Below, piece after piece: positions 1 through 12,078 of a stretch of 64,000 bases of DNA. Source of the DNA: Blakeslea trispora (taxonomy: Eukaryota > Mucoromycota > Mucoromycetes > Mucorales > Choanephoraceae). The notes beneath the pieces were generated by a model. It saw nothing but the letters and a program-made list of their open reading frames with translations. It was not told the origin of the DNA and ran no database searches. Position 1 is the stretch's first letter; every line of letters begins with the position of its first letter. Position numbers and translations under genes: made by a program. The stretch covers positions 434,001 to 498,000 of the forward strand of contig JAIWNE010000004.1 of the NCBI GenBank assembly GCA_025331445.1. Reading direction: 5' to 3'.

Positions 1-2781
1 GTTTCACGTTTGTTCGCTTACTACCAGGCACAGAATATACCGAGGACATGATTGATACATGCAGAAAGACTCCCAATCATCATATCTTTTTAGAATCTAC
101 AGAGGAGGCTCTACTTAGTGGCCTTATAAATACCATTCATCGTTTAGATCCAGATATCCTAGTAGGCCATGATTTTTATGGCGTCAGTTTGAATTTGCTA
201 CTGCGTCGAATGAAGCACTTCAATGTTGAGCATTGGCACAAGATTGGCAGAATACGCCATCAAAAATGGCCCAAAACAATCAGTTCTTCATCTTCTGCTT
301 TACTAGGCGAGTCTTCCATTCAAGAACGTCGCTTGATGACTGGCAGAATTGTATGCGATACATTAATGGCATCCAGAGACTTAATTAAGAGCAAATCATA
401 TGATTTGACAGAGCTGGCCTCTGCTCAGCTTCATATCGTACGCTGTTCTATTGAACCCAGTCAACTTAAAAAACATTTCAGTCAAGATAGCAACCAACTC
501 TTGCTGCTCCTGAATCATTGCCTGTATGATGCATTCTTAGCATATCAGCTTATGACCAAGATGAATGTACTTTTGTTGACAAAGCAACTGACAAATATAT
601 CAGGCAATTTGTGGTCGCATACATTGTATGGTGCACGGCTAGAACGGAATGAATATCTATTGCTTCATACATTTTACCAAAAGAAATTCGTATACCCAAA
701 CAAGAGATGGAAAGAACAAAAGACACTTCAATTTACAGACGAAGCATTAGGTAGTGTATCTAAAGCATGGTTTTCTCTCTTTTTCTTTTTTTATTCATAT
801 GTATTTCTTTCTTTACTCTAATAGAATATGAAGTATCAAGAAAAAAGCCAGGAAACTTCAAAAGCAAGTCTTATATGTCGCTTTCGGGTGGGCTAGTGCT
901 TGAACCAAAAATTGGTCTTTATGATGACTATGTACTGTTACTAGACTTCAATAGCTTGTATCCTACTATTATGCAAGAGTTCAATGTGTGTTTCACCAAC
1001 CCGAATCTGAACAATTACAATGCATCCTCTTCTGATGAATCTAAACTAGGCGTTTTACCTGAATTGGTCAAAGAGTTTGTAGAACAACGCAAAAGGGTAA
1101 AAAAACTAATGCAGAACCCCAACCTAAGTCGAAGCCAAAGGGCAAAGTATGAGATCCAACAGATGTCTCTCAAACTGACAGCTAATAGTATGTACGGCTC
1201 ATTGGGCTCTAATGTCTCTCGGTTTGAATCAAGAAGACTGGCTGCTATCATCACGGCTAAAGGGCGCGAAGTGTTGGAGAACACAGTTGATTTGGCTTCT
1301 AAGCTTGGGCTGGATATCATTTATGGTGATACTGACTCTGTTATGATCAACACACATCAAAAGAAGTTGATGAAGGCAAAAGCTATTGGAGAGCGCTTTA
1401 AAGCGCACATCAATCGGCACCATCAGTTATTAGAAATTGACATAGACAGTATCTTCCGACGCACTTTATTGGCACGCAAGAAGAAATATGCTGCTTTGGC
1501 TGTCAGTGAGAGATCGGATGGTACTTGGCAGGAGTGTGTTCAGATAAAAGGTTTGGATTTAGTCAGGAGAGATTGGTGTGGTCTATCTCGAGAAGTTTCT
1601 GAGCAAGTGTTGCAATTGATTTTTCAACAAGAAGACCAATCTACAATTGTCTCAACCATTCATCAATATCTACAAGATGTTGCAAGGAAAATGGAAAAAA
1701 AGGCGTATACTATTGACAGTTATATTATCCGCAAACAATTGACCAAGATACCACAACAATACATGAATTCCAAATCGAACTATCATGTAACGGTAGCTAA
1801 ATCAATACGCCGTGCTGGGCAAATGGTACGTGTGGGTGATACAGTTGCCTATGTCATGTGTAGGTCGCCTAATTCAAGTGTTACTGTCCCTTGTACACCA
1901 AAAGAAGTAGTTGATGGTAAACTGGAAATTGGTAAGTAAACAGTGTTTCCTAGATAATCCTTTCCCCCCTCTCTTTTTTTTTTTTTTTATCTAAATCTCT
2001 CTTTAGATATACAATGGTATTTGCAAAAGCAAATATTACCTCCTGTCTATCGAATTTGTCAACCTATTGATGGAACGGATATAAAGCAATTAGCAAGTCA
2101 ACTGAATGTAGATATTAACGATTTGGCAGACAGTCTAGAGGACACTGCGGATAACACATCTGTGACGAGTTGGACACATAAAAATTCAAACATGTTTTTG
2201 TTGAATGATGAACAATGCTATGATATGATTGAACCACCCTCATTTATATGCTCATACTGTGGCCATACGAACGCCTTTTTAGGGCCTATTCAAATTGAGG
2301 ATGGCAAGATGGTATCAGGGCTTACCTGCGGATCATGTCAGTTAGTCATAAACAAAGCTAGTGTATGGTGTCAAGTTCGTCAAAAGCTAGAATTACTGGT
2401 TAGCCAATATTATCAGCGAAAATGGATTTGTAATCAAGAAGCATGCGGCTTTTCGACTCGTGATGATGTAGGTGCTTATTGTGTCGTACCTCAATGCAAT
2501 GGAAGGCTAGTGCCTGAAGTAAGAAAAAAAAAAGAGAGATGACACATCCTTTTATTGACTTGTATTTCACTTACCAACAGATTTCTGATCGAAACTTTTT
2601 TAGCAAGCTATGCTACCTTTCGAAGCTATTTGACTATTCCAAATCATTAGAAAAGATACCAGAGACAGTAGAGGATCAAGTGTCTCAATATCAATCAGAT
2701 TTCTTTGAAATCAAACAGCTCATTGATCAATGGATCCAGCGATCGGGCTATCGATACGTTGATGTTCCGTGGGTTACCTAA
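1..2781 (+). CDS. POL1: DNA polymerase alpha catalytic subunit, C-terminal part (5' end outside window)
   Basis: Replicative family B polymerase that extends the RNA primers made by primase at origins and on lagging-strand fragments. The frame is open from base 3, so the gene enters from the left. Exons are 1-750, 825-1931, 2007-2518 and 2581-2781, and phases match at every junction. About 855 residues are visible: an exonuclease-like region without obvious activity, then the polymerase core with the SLYP motif (near 950), the KLTANSMYGSLG motif (near 1180) and the catalytic YGDTDS (1322-1339). Two C-terminal cysteine modules follow: CSYCGH with CGSC near 2250-2335, and CNQEACGF with CVVPQC near 2430-2490. 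These match the zinc-binding CTD of Pol alpha that binds the B subunit and primase. Identification is firm; delta and epsilon are excluded by motif context and the CTD layout. Confidence 0.96.
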
Positions 2782-3859
2782 GGCTTTTCCTCAGGTCAGG
2801 TCTAATACAGTTCGCTCAATACTGGCAGCAGATATGTCATCATTTATTTTAAATCTATAAATCCTGAACCAGTCGTGTTTGTGTTGATCATTAAAATAAA
2901 ATGAGATAAAAACTAAAGGAGTGCATAAATGAAAGAATAAATCAGTTTGATTGATTTCTCAGAAAAAAAAAAGGAGTAATAAGTATAAGATGAAACATGA
3001 TTTTATTGAGCAAATAGGACACAGTAAACCGAATGAAGGAAAAGAACATGTATGCATAGACAGATATGGATGCTCATAGAAAAAAAAGAGCCAATTATTA
3101 TTGAACCATGGGTGTTGTCTATGTCAACAAGATATTTTCAAGACTTCAGTCAGTGGTATTCATTTAAACCTCAAGAAAGAATACTTCAAAAGGAGAAATC
3201 ATATCCAAGCATGGTTTGTTTTAGATGTATCATTTCCATTTTGTATTGGTCTTGTCTCCTGTGTCATCAACATTGTATACTTTCCTATTTGTCTTGCTTC
3301 AATTGTCCAATTCGATTTACTGAATTGTCTGAATTTTAAGTCAATGAGCTATATATGGGCCTTAAGGCGCTGATTCGGAAAGTATTATTATAGAGTAAAA
3401 AAAAAAAAAGGATTCCTTTATAGGGAGGCAAAGAAACAACTGAAACTACTGGATCTGGAAATATTTTGTTGTCTTGAAAGATCGGACCATTATTTTATTT
3501 CTTAATAGAACAATGTTACTTGGTCAATGCTTTAAGCTCTCTTTTTTTTTGTAGAAATTAAGCTCTCTTTTGACTTCTTTAAACCCTTACTCTAGATGTG
3601 ATAATAAAATGAAATTATAAAGGAGGTATAGTCTAATCTGATTAACAGCCAAAAAAAAAAAAAAAATGGGCTACGATTTTAAAGGAACAGAAAAAAATTT
3701 TTTTTTTTAATCTCGGATATACGAAAATAATATGACTCAATAAAGTTACCGCTAAAAAGAAGAGTGTGGAAAGAAATAAGAATTACTTGCTACCCCCGCA
3801 ATTTTTCTTTTTCTCCTTCTTTTCTTTTTGTACATATTACTTATTGTTAGTCTTTAACA
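2782..3859. other. Intergenic between POL1 and MDM12
   Basis: AT-rich spacer of about 1.08 kb with poly-A and poly-T runs. It holds the POL1 3' end and the MDM12 promoter, which ends in a pyrimidine-rich stretch at 3800-3835. Short open frames near 3052-3373 overlap each other in two frames and show no family resemblance. I see no gene here. Confidence 0.6.
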
Positions 3860-5381
3860 ATGGCGTTTCGTTTTAGCTGGCCAGAGTTCGACCAGGAATT
3901 CTATGAGGAAGCAAAGACGCAACTAGAATCTGCACTGAACAAAGGGAATAAGCCTTCAGTTATTGTAGACCATATTGCTGTGAAAGAGTTGCATATGGGT
4001 ACAAAGGTGCGTTTAAGCTGTTTGTTTGTTCCTCCTAGTGACAAAGTTTCTAATCCAATGTGTATATTCATGATTCTTAGGCACCCGACTTGGAAATCCT
4101 TGAGATTGGCGAACTTGGTAACGATAAATTCCGGGGCATTTTCAAACTAATGTACGCTGGTGATGCCTATATTGAGATTCAAACAAAAGTTCAGGTAAAA
4201 AGAAAACTAGACTTTTGTTTTACATCGCGTATTGACTCGTTTACAATTAGGCCAACCCAATGCATGCCAAATCTTCTGAACTTCCGCGCCATTCTCGCCC
4301 CAACATCTTGGCTGCTGATCAACCACTTGTAGTGCCAATGATACTCCGTATTAGCGATCTCAAATTACGAGGCATTGTTGTACTTGTAGTATCAAAGACA
4401 AAAGGTGTTACGCTCGTGTTCAAGAATGATCCTTTAGAGAGCATTCGCATCAGCTCTACATTCGACAGTGTCTCCATCCTTCGGGATTTCTTGCAACGTC
4501 AGATTGAAGGGCAGCTTCGTACAATGCTTCAAGAAAGTCTACCAGTCATGATTCACAACTTGAGTTTGCGATACATTCAATCAGAAGAAGAAAAGAAGAA
4601 AAAGCTTGAACAGGAAGAGCGCATACTGTTGCAAGAAGAACGCTTGTCAAGACAACATTCTGCAAGAACGAGCCGATCCAACACGTACTACAGTGATACT
4701 AGTTTACCCGATTTAGTTTACCCTCTTTCACCTCGGTCTCAATCCAGCAGTCTAAATACACCTGTTTTAAGCTCCTTTGATTTACACGACAACTTTGATT
4801 ATTATGATGATTATCTGAGTGTAAGCCCCAGTACACCTTTCGGTTCCTACTCGGAATCTGCTCTGGTCGACAAGCAGCAGTCTATGATATCCAATTTTGA
4901 AAATACAGCGTTCTCGAACATCTATTCTAAAACAGCACCTATGACTGCAGCCAATCTTTTTTCACATAATCGACGATTCAACAATGCCTCTTTAGGGATC
5001 TATCCTACTATGCATCAATCTATATATGTGCCACACGATATGCGATCTGATATGACTTTATCTTTGACAGATTTGTACGCAGAAGATGCAGATGCTCCAT
5101 GGTACACAACTGAAGGGCCTGAGCTTCCTTCTACCAACCCCACCTATGATATGTCTTTAGATGAAGAAATCACCATTAAGCCCTCAGAAAATTCTATGGT
5201 AGCTCACCTATCTCAACTGACCAATATCAATTATACCTTATCGCCTCTTACGGAAACAATATCGCATTTTACTTTCCGTAGCTTACCTTATGCCAAAAAG
5301 TCCAATATGCCCTTGTCTAGAAGCAAGAAAATTCCCAAAAGACGTATAATCAAGCTTAACGTATCCGTTCCTTCATTTTGA
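3860..5381 (+). CDS. MDM12: Mdm12, ERMES complex SMP-domain lipid transfer subunit
   Basis: Mdm12 links Mmm1 in the ER to Mdm34 in the mitochondrial outer membrane and moves phospholipids at ER-mitochondria contacts. Exons are 3860-4006, 4081-4194 and 4251-5381 (463 residues). The N-terminus [19 protein letters not shown] and the block [10 protein letters not shown] directly after the first intron are family hallmarks. The C-terminal half of the SMP domain is seen in [20 protein letters not shown] and in the Phe-Lys-Asn-Asp-Pro-Leu-Glu segment. After about residue 250 there is a poorly conserved Ser/Tyr-rich insertion, then a short basic tail. The start was chosen because it follows a pyrimidine tract and matches the conserved beginning. 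The stop lies 119 bp from the stop of the convergent phosphatase gene. Confidence 0.93.
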
Positions 5382-5500
5382 TTGTTTGTCTATGTAATTA
5401 TTATTTGAAAACACCTGTAAATATATGAAAAAAAAAGAAAAGGAAAATAGGTTTATTGAAATAAAGCAATAATTTTTTTGTACAGTAATGAAAATAATAT

Positions 5501-8132
5501 TTACATTTTCTTAAGGTCCTCTACAATACTTCCCACTGAGGAAGGAGATGTTAGACTATGGGTAGTTAATAAAGATGGATATTTAAGAGGACTACAAGAG
5601 AAATAAGAAAGGTTGTTCTTAGCATCTGAATTCACAAAGCTATGTACAGGTGAACCAACTGTTGCAGAGGCTGAATCTCTTACCAGCATTTTCATGTCCG
5701 AGTCTGTTGTTGTGGCTAAAGTAGGCAAATTACCAAATCCTAGTATCCACCAAAGAATAGTCTCATAACAAAAGACAAATTGTCTATGTGTCTGAACCAT
5801 GCTCATCCGCTGTTCTCTGAAGCGATAAATTGTTTCCCATAGCTTGTCTTGAGTTGATGAGGTATAAACATCCTTGTCGTGCCATAGTCGCTGAACCATA
5901 GTATCAATAACACAAAATGTCCCTGATCGGCCACATCCTGCAGAGCAATGGACAATCATTGGGCCGATACTCAGAGAGTTTGCTCGGTGTTTTTCGTAGG
6001 CCTCGTCTGCCTCGTGCACCAGTTGTAGGATACCAATGGGGTAGTCAGGTACGCCAAAGTCAGTCCAGCCAGTATACTGTAGATGAGTCACCATACGTTC
6101 TATGCCAGTGGTATTATGCTTGATATGGATTGCACGGATGATGATGCATTCTTCGTCTAGGCCATCATAGATACGTTCTCTTTTATCATTGATATTCATG
6201 ACTGCTTGCTTAGATTCTGACTTGAGTGTGACAGTAAATGCATCATAGTCTTGTGGAACGCCAACAGTAGATGGCCAATAACGGTGGCATTTCATCTGGT
6301 AAAGAAAATCTATTAAGAGCAAAAGAAAGCAGCCATGTGTTTTTTATTTACCTTGTTCATTTCGAGTTCTTGCGTCAACATAACAATCACGAATGCCTCT
6401 TGGTCCCATATCATTTTCCAGAAATCACCAAAAGTAGTAGGCAAAGGACCTTGGGTGCAGATATAGGGACGATTGCTAGTCAAATCTTTGTTCACTGATG
6501 GCTTCATTGTCTGGATAGAGGCCTCACTCAAGAGTCCCTTTTTTTCAAGTGAGGTTTCTTGTACTGACTGAGGCAAAGGACTTTGTGTAATATCCCTCAC
6601 GATGTTTGCAAATTGAACATGATTTGCATTGATATAATCGCCATCGTTTTCATTCAATTTGACGCGCGAATATTCTAATCATAGATGGCTTAGCATATAG
6701 ACACGAGAAACCCTAATGTTGACTGTGCTTACCATATGGCCATATATTATCATATCGATTTAGAGCACCTTTTTCCAGACTAGAGGTAATGCTCAAAGGG
6801 AAGTGGCAAGAGGTTGAATTGTCTTCGGTTGTCTTGGAATGATAATTCATGATGGTAGAAAGTCTTTTCTGCTCTGTGCGCTCCAATTGCTGTTCACAAT
6901 GACGTCATACACAAAATGTTAAACCTAAATATGGTTGCACACAACAATAAACTCAAACTCACCTCGTACATAGCTGCTAACTTTTTTGATCCATTGACTG
7001 GATCCATCACTTTCTGCAGCCAATTAGGTAGTTCTAAGTTTCCTTCACAATCAACTGAGCTACCAGCTAGGCCAAATCTTGGATGATAATGTGTGTTTGC
7101 TTCCACACTGCTTCGGCTATCCTGAGAAGAGGGTGACTTGCTCCTGTCGCTATGTAAGATGGACCCATTCTTGTAAGAAAAGCCAGAGGGCAGTCGAATC
7201 TGAATGCGCTCTTGAATAGGGCCATGCGACAATTCCATGTTCTGTCTGATGTTGGAGAAGAATGGATTGGCAGCTTCTAATGAATTTATGTTCAAAGTAG
7301 GTAAAGCTATATTTTGAGGCTTATTGGTTCTTTTGATGGCTGCCATTGAGGTAGGTGTCTTATTTTCATTTGTCTCAAAAAACTCGCATTGCTGAGGGTA
7401 CCTCTGATTAAACTCGTGGAATCCACCTAGAGAGAATGATCTCAATGTTAACTCTGATTAAACGTAAAGTGTTTTTTTTTGGCTATTACCTTGCAAGTGA
7501 TTTAGTTGTCCTCTATATCCTTCATTACGCAGTTTTGATCCCAATAAAGTGGCTGTAGCTGAATTACTCGACTCTGTTGGTTTGTAAGCTGAATGATCGT
7601 AAAAGACGACATGCGTTGTTTGTTGCCAATTTTTTAACCTTTGGGCTGCTTCCGGATTTGAGATTGAGTCACATATTTTATCTAGTGTATAATTGGGTCT
7701 TTTCAACAAGACAGTTGGAAGCGATAAATGAATGGCTGAGCGTATACGATTTTTTGAATAATAAAGATTGGAGCGTACATCTACAATAAGTATCTTTTGC
7801 TCATCTTGCTCCAACAGTTGATTCAATAGATCGCATTGGATTGGTGCTAAATCTTCTATGTGTTGATGACGGTATATAGGGGAAGCTGTTGGAGTTACCC
7901 AGTTAAATGGACGAGTCTGGATTGTGTTGATCAAATTTCTAAATTCATCATTTTCATGATCATGAAAATTGCTTTTCAGTCCAGATGTATCAACCACTGG
8001 CGTACCATGATAGCTGCTGCCATTATTTCCGCTAAAGACTGTGCTCTCGTTTCCATTATTTGTGGGTGTGTTTTCTGGTGAAAGAATGCCATTCTCTGCA
8101 TGGCTTGTAGGTGACTCAAATTTGGTACTCAT
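5501..8132 (-). CDS. Protein tyrosine phosphatase with N-terminal rhodanese domain (Pyp1/Pyp2, Ptp2/3 type)
   Basis: Probable MAP-kinase tyrosine phosphatase. Exons on the minus strand are 8132-7490, 7426-6963, 6889-6733, 6674-6352 and 6295-5501, giving 793 residues. Residues 1-95 are Ser/Asn-rich. Residues about 100-240 form a rhodanese fold ([20 protein letters not shown] and the closing GGFHEFNQ), which in fungal relatives acts as a MAPK-docking module. The PTP domain runs from about 390 to 680: [22 protein letters not shown], a WTDFGVPD loop with Asp608 (usual form WPDHG), the P-loop [10 protein letters not shown] with Cys646, and the Q-loop QTHRQF. All catalytic parts are present. The first splice joins the rhodanese end exactly, which supports the model. 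The substrate kinase (Hog1, Spc1 or Fus3-like) cannot be told from sequence. Confidence 0.92.
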
Positions 8133-8250
8133 TTCTTTTGTGTTTCTTAACTTTAGTTGAAGAGAAAGAGAGAAAAAAAAAAAAGAAAAATTGAAAGCTG
8201 CTAAATATCAAAATAAGAAATAAAAAGCTGTGTTCTATTGCTCTAGTTTG

Positions 8251-8392
8251 AGTCAACCAAATAAGGTAAGTATAGCATCATAGTTGCCTAAAGGAGTAGG
8301 ACACATCCAAAAGATTGGAATTCGCAGCTCGAAAACAATTTGCCAAAATGTTTCTCTACATGCTTTCTCAAGCCGATCGTACTGCAAAAACA
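8251..8392 (-). pseudogene. Decayed fragment of an NmrA-like paralogue
   Basis: Bases 8339-8387 match 11586-11632 on the same strand with only about four differences, one of them a single-base indel. Read on the minus strand this gives QYDRLEKACRETFWQ, against QYNRLEKQVEKHFGK in the intact NmrA-like gene. Similarity fades to the left, where a stop follows a weakly matching stretch. It is therefore a diverged same-orientation remnant of a second NmrA-like gene, cut off on its upstream side by the inverted copy that begins at 8401. It also lies in the promoter region of the phosphatase gene. Confidence 0.6.
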
Positions 8393-8400
8393 TTGATTGC

Positions 8401-9084
8401 ATCTTCCGGACACCTTTGTGGCATCAGATCTTTTACTATTTTGGTCCTATGATCGACGACAAACAGGCTATTATGTTGCCTGTTGGCAAAGACAGAGAAT
8501 GGCAGACAATTGACCTGGAGGACTTGGTGAATGCTGTTTACAGGCTTTCCAATAGCAAAGATGAGAGTGGCTCGCATGCATGCTTTGGCCAATTCCTTTA
8601 CTCTAACCTTCGAAAAGAGAACCAAACTATTTTTGAATTGACGATGCCAGACAACTTCACCTCAAGCGAGTTAGCTAGATCAGCTGGCCAAGGACTCCAA
8701 AGGGATAATCTCAGATTCGAGCATGCTAAAGCACACGACATTATCCAATACCTTGAGCGCATTCATCATGACAACCGTTTTAAGGAAAGACCTACAGCCG
8801 CTCCGTTTTCATCTTCATCTTCATCTCCGTCCCCGTCCCCGTCCCATTCTCCCTCGGACACAACTACAGATCAACCCTCCACATTCCCACTAGGTCGATA
8901 CCTTCACAAAGGTGTCATCAAGAGCCTGGTCGAATGGTGGCAACTCGTTGATGAGGGGTACACTATCAAGCCAACAAGCCAACTTGAGCATGCGATCGGT
9001 AAGAAGCCTCGATCAATCCAGACCTTTTTTGAAGCAAATCGTGATCAGTTCCGACGCTTGCGTTAAAGCAAATACCTAAAAAAA
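8401..9084 (+). pseudogene. Truncated inverted copy of the NmrA-like gene (last 222 codons)
   Basis: This 684 bp block is the exact reverse complement of 11573-10890. I compared it line by line and found no substitution or indel, including third codon positions and 18 bp past the stop codon. It carries only the second half of exon 2 (from IFRTPLWHQ to the C-terminal FRRLR) and lacks the N-terminal dinucleotide-binding half, so it cannot encode a working oxidoreductase. An ATG at 8284 opens a frame into it, but the first 39 codons read the antisense of the decayed fragment and are not a plausible N-terminus. Absence of any difference implies a very recent duplication, ongoing gene conversion, or an assembly artefact. 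Confidence 0.85.
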
Positions 9085-10889
9085 ATATAGACTTTGGGAA
9101 AATGCGCCTTACCTAAATAGGCATGAACCTTAGCTGATTGACGAGATCTATATTATCGGGTTTGAAAAATAAGCTCGACTTATTATAATCACCTATCAGT
9201 ACATTCTAATGATTGATTGAGTAAACAAATAATAATAGATAGCCAAATGGAGAAAAGTGATTAACTTTCAAATGCAATAAAATCAAACAAATAAGCTTCT
9301 ACTTTCACCAGTCGATCTACAATTCTACTTTATTTCGATTGAAACTCAGATGAATCTGATTTTAGGCGGGAGGAAAAGTATGCTGTATTTTCATTTAAAC
9401 TACAAAGTCTTTTTCTTTTTTTTTCGATAAACTTGATTTGTTCTTGGATGAGTCGGATTTATAAACAGACAAAATTAAATGCCTAACTTAGTCGTCTATG
9501 CAACTATTCTAGAAGCTCAAACAAGTCTTAGAGATGTATTTGTGAGTTGCCCCAAGACAAATTTACAGTCGCACCAAACAGTCTGGTATGCATTTATGCA
9601 GCAAGAAAAAAAAACCGGATAGTTGTATGCTAAACTACTTGGTGGAACAGTATTAGGGAAGGGACATCATACCTTTAGACTTGGAGCTACAAGGTCACAA
9701 AGCTGTTATAATTTCAACTTTTGTTCTTATACTTTCAGATGAAGCTGAATCTAAAACATGCCTTTCACCGCTAAAAGGAAGAAGCTTTCTTGGCTAATAT
9801 AGATTTCAAGTGGTAGTAAGCACGACTTATTTTATTTCTCTTTAGAGAAGCTCCTTACATTGATCATCACTCAATGCGTCTTGTTTATACATCTTGCGCA
9901 ATTTGACTTTGAAGTAGTGAATCTGGTAAAGGTAGGTCGTAAAAAGATGAGAATAAGAGAAGAAGAGAACATGGTGTATCGCAAGTCAGATACATTGCTA
10001 AATCAAGACATTTATTCGAGACATAATACTACTGTGTATCACTAAAATCAACTCATATTGATAATCTCATTCTGAACTGAATAAAGCCCTCTCTTAAATC
10101 TTGTTCAACTTATCTTGACTTTATAGATTAAAACAACTTGTATTTTATCTCCTTCAAGCTGTCAAATCAGCAATTTTGTTTATAAATTAGCAGAATGCTG
10201 TATGAATACATTATTGCTGAATGTATAAATGAACTGACATAATCATTGTATTTCTCATTTACTCGCGTTAGAATCACAGCTAATTCTTTTTATACAAGCC
10301 AAGAAACGCATATGGTAAAGGAAAGCGAAACGGAGGAGCACAATAATGCTTTTTGTTGCGGTTTTCAGATCATTGGTTTTACAGAGCATGCAAACAAAAC
10401 AGTTCGATGCTGTTTCGATGTTGCATTTCTTTCCCTATTTCGTTCACTTAAAGCTTTGAACAAACGGGTCATTTAGCTTCCAATTGTCTTTCAAAATAAT
10501 GAGATCAATTTGAAATCTCATCTTTCATAAAATTGTTTAGACTTTCTTGATACTTTAAGTCTGGGGGCACATTAACGAAAACATGAGTACCAATTACAGT
10601 AGGTTGGCGGTTACAACGATTCATCTCTCTAAGCAAAGAAGCATTCAGCAAGGCTCATCTTGATTATTTCAAAAAATAAAAATTGCTCTTCAGAAATCAG
10701 GAAATAGAAGGACCAAAGCACTTTTATAGCAGGGGAAAGATAAAGTGTCTCTAGCAATGCTGAATTAACTGTTTCCATCTCTGTTTCTGAAACGCTACTA
10801 TCGCTTGTCAAAAGAATCCAAGGTAAAATTATTTAAAGATATTTCCTTTTATTGATTTTTTACGATTGCTGTACTATTGACATAAACAA
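9085..10889. other. AT-rich spacer between the inverted repeat arms
   Basis: About 1.8 kb without a supportable gene. Three short open frames (9860-10045, 10246-10476 and, on the minus strand, 10811-10629) have no recognisable motif and biased, repetitive composition. No terminal repeats were noticed. Confidence 0.55.
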
Positions 10890-10907
10890 TTTTTTTAGGT
10901 ATTTGCT

Positions 10908-12078
10908 TTAACGCAAGCGTCGGAACTGATCACGATTTGCTTCAAAAAAGGTCTGGATTGATCGAGGCTTCTTACCGATCGCATGCTCAAGTTGGCTTGT
11001 TGGCTTGATAGTGTACCCCTCATCAACGAGTTGCCACCATTCGACCAGGCTCTTGATGACACCTTTGTGAAGGTATCGACCTAGTGGGAATGTGGAGGGT
11101 TGATCTGTAGTTGTGTCCGAGGGAGAATGGGACGGGGACGGGGACGGAGATGAAGATGAAGATGAAAACGGAGCGGCTGTAGGTCTTTCCTTAAAACGGT
11201 TGTCATGATGAATGCGCTCAAGGTATTGGATAATGTCGTGTGCTTTAGCATGCTCGAATCTGAGATTATCCCTTTGGAGTCCTTGGCCAGCTGATCTAGC
11301 TAACTCGCTTGAGGTGAAGTTGTCTGGCATCGTCAATTCAAAAATAGTTTGGTTCTCTTTTCGAAGGTTAGAGTAAAGGAATTGGCCAAAGCATGCATGC
11401 GAGCCACTCTCATCTTTGCTATTGGAAAGCCTGTAAACAGCATTCACCAAGTCCTCCAGGTCAATTGTCTGCCATTCTCTGTCTTTGCCAACAGGCAACA
11501 TAATAGCCTGTTTGTCGTCGATCATAGGACCAAAATAGTAAAAGATCTGATGCCACAAAGGTGTCCGGAAGATACAGTAATTATCTTTGCCAAAATGCTT
11601 CTCTACCTGCTTTTCAAGCCGATTGTACTGCATCATGTAAGGAAATGAATCGGCCCGGTTTTTATCCAATGTTTCGACACCTAAACTATTTTCTTGGTGT
11701 AAATCAATTGTACTGTTTGATACAAAACCACACTTACTAAGAAAACATAGCAAGGTATTCTACATCTTGCTCTTTGGCCATTTGAATAACGGTTTTACCA
11801 ATCTCTGCAGAATTGCTGTCTGATTCAGGGATAAACATAACGTAAGAAACATCTTCCATAATTTGTTTTATACGGTCTGCATCATCATAGTGTTGTACTT
11901 GAATAATTCTTCCGCCTAGACGAACCAAGTCCTCCAAGCCCTGAGAGTTTTTACATACAAGGCGGAATTCAGTCAGACGAGAGCCTTTGTGGTCGCGGTT
12001 CCAAGACGATAAAAAGCGATAAGCAATAGCATATCCAAGCAAAGAGTCAACGTTTGTAATTACGATAGCGTCTTTCAT
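10908..12078 (-). CDS. NmrA-like atypical short-chain dehydrogenase (NAD(P)-binding)
   Basis: Exons are 12078-11738 and 11685-10908, with a 52 bp phase-2 intron, giving 372 residues. The start at 12078 gives MKDAIVITNVDSLLGYAIAY, a degenerate Rossmann beta-alpha-beta opening in place of the usual GxxGxxG. Conserved NmrA-type segments follow: LAMFSYLGVETLDKNR across the splice, IFRTPLWHQIFYYFG and VGKDREWQTIDLEDLVNAVY. A Ser/Pro-rich low-complexity patch sits near residue 290, and the last 60 residues form a basic, aromatic tail. Members of this family act as redox sensors or as regulators of transcription factors; the target here is unknown. An upstream in-frame ATG at 12165 exists but adds 29 unlike residues. 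The last 222 codons are duplicated in inverted orientation at 8401-9066. It shares a 465 bp divergent promoter with NIF3. Confidence 0.82.

Larger units (their letters stand above)
8401..11573. repeat. Long inverted repeat, two 684 bp arms with a 1.8 kb spacer
   Basis: The left arm is 8401-9084 and the right arm is 10890-11573, perfect reverse complements of one another. The inner edge lies in an A/T run (seven A after CCT), and the outer edge falls inside coding sequence at ATCTTCCGG. The arms end without a recognisable terminal repeat or target-site duplication, so this is not a transposon. The spacer 9085-10889 is AT-rich and I see no gene in it. Transcription through both arms could form a long double-stranded RNA. 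Confidence 0.9.

Noticed and set aside
3052..3373. Two overlapping hydrophobic frames between POL1 and MDM12
   Set aside because: They overlap in different frames, have no motif, and lie in AT-rich spacer.
8284..9066. Open frame of 260 codons from the ATG at 8284 as an intact gene
   Set aside because: Its first 39 codons read the antisense of an NmrA-like fragment and the rest is a truncated copy lacking the dinucleotide-binding half.
11711..11737. A 27 bp intron in the NmrA-like gene
   Set aside because: Too short for splicing; the acceptor at 11686 gives a 52 bp intron and restores the conserved FSYLGVETLDKN segment.
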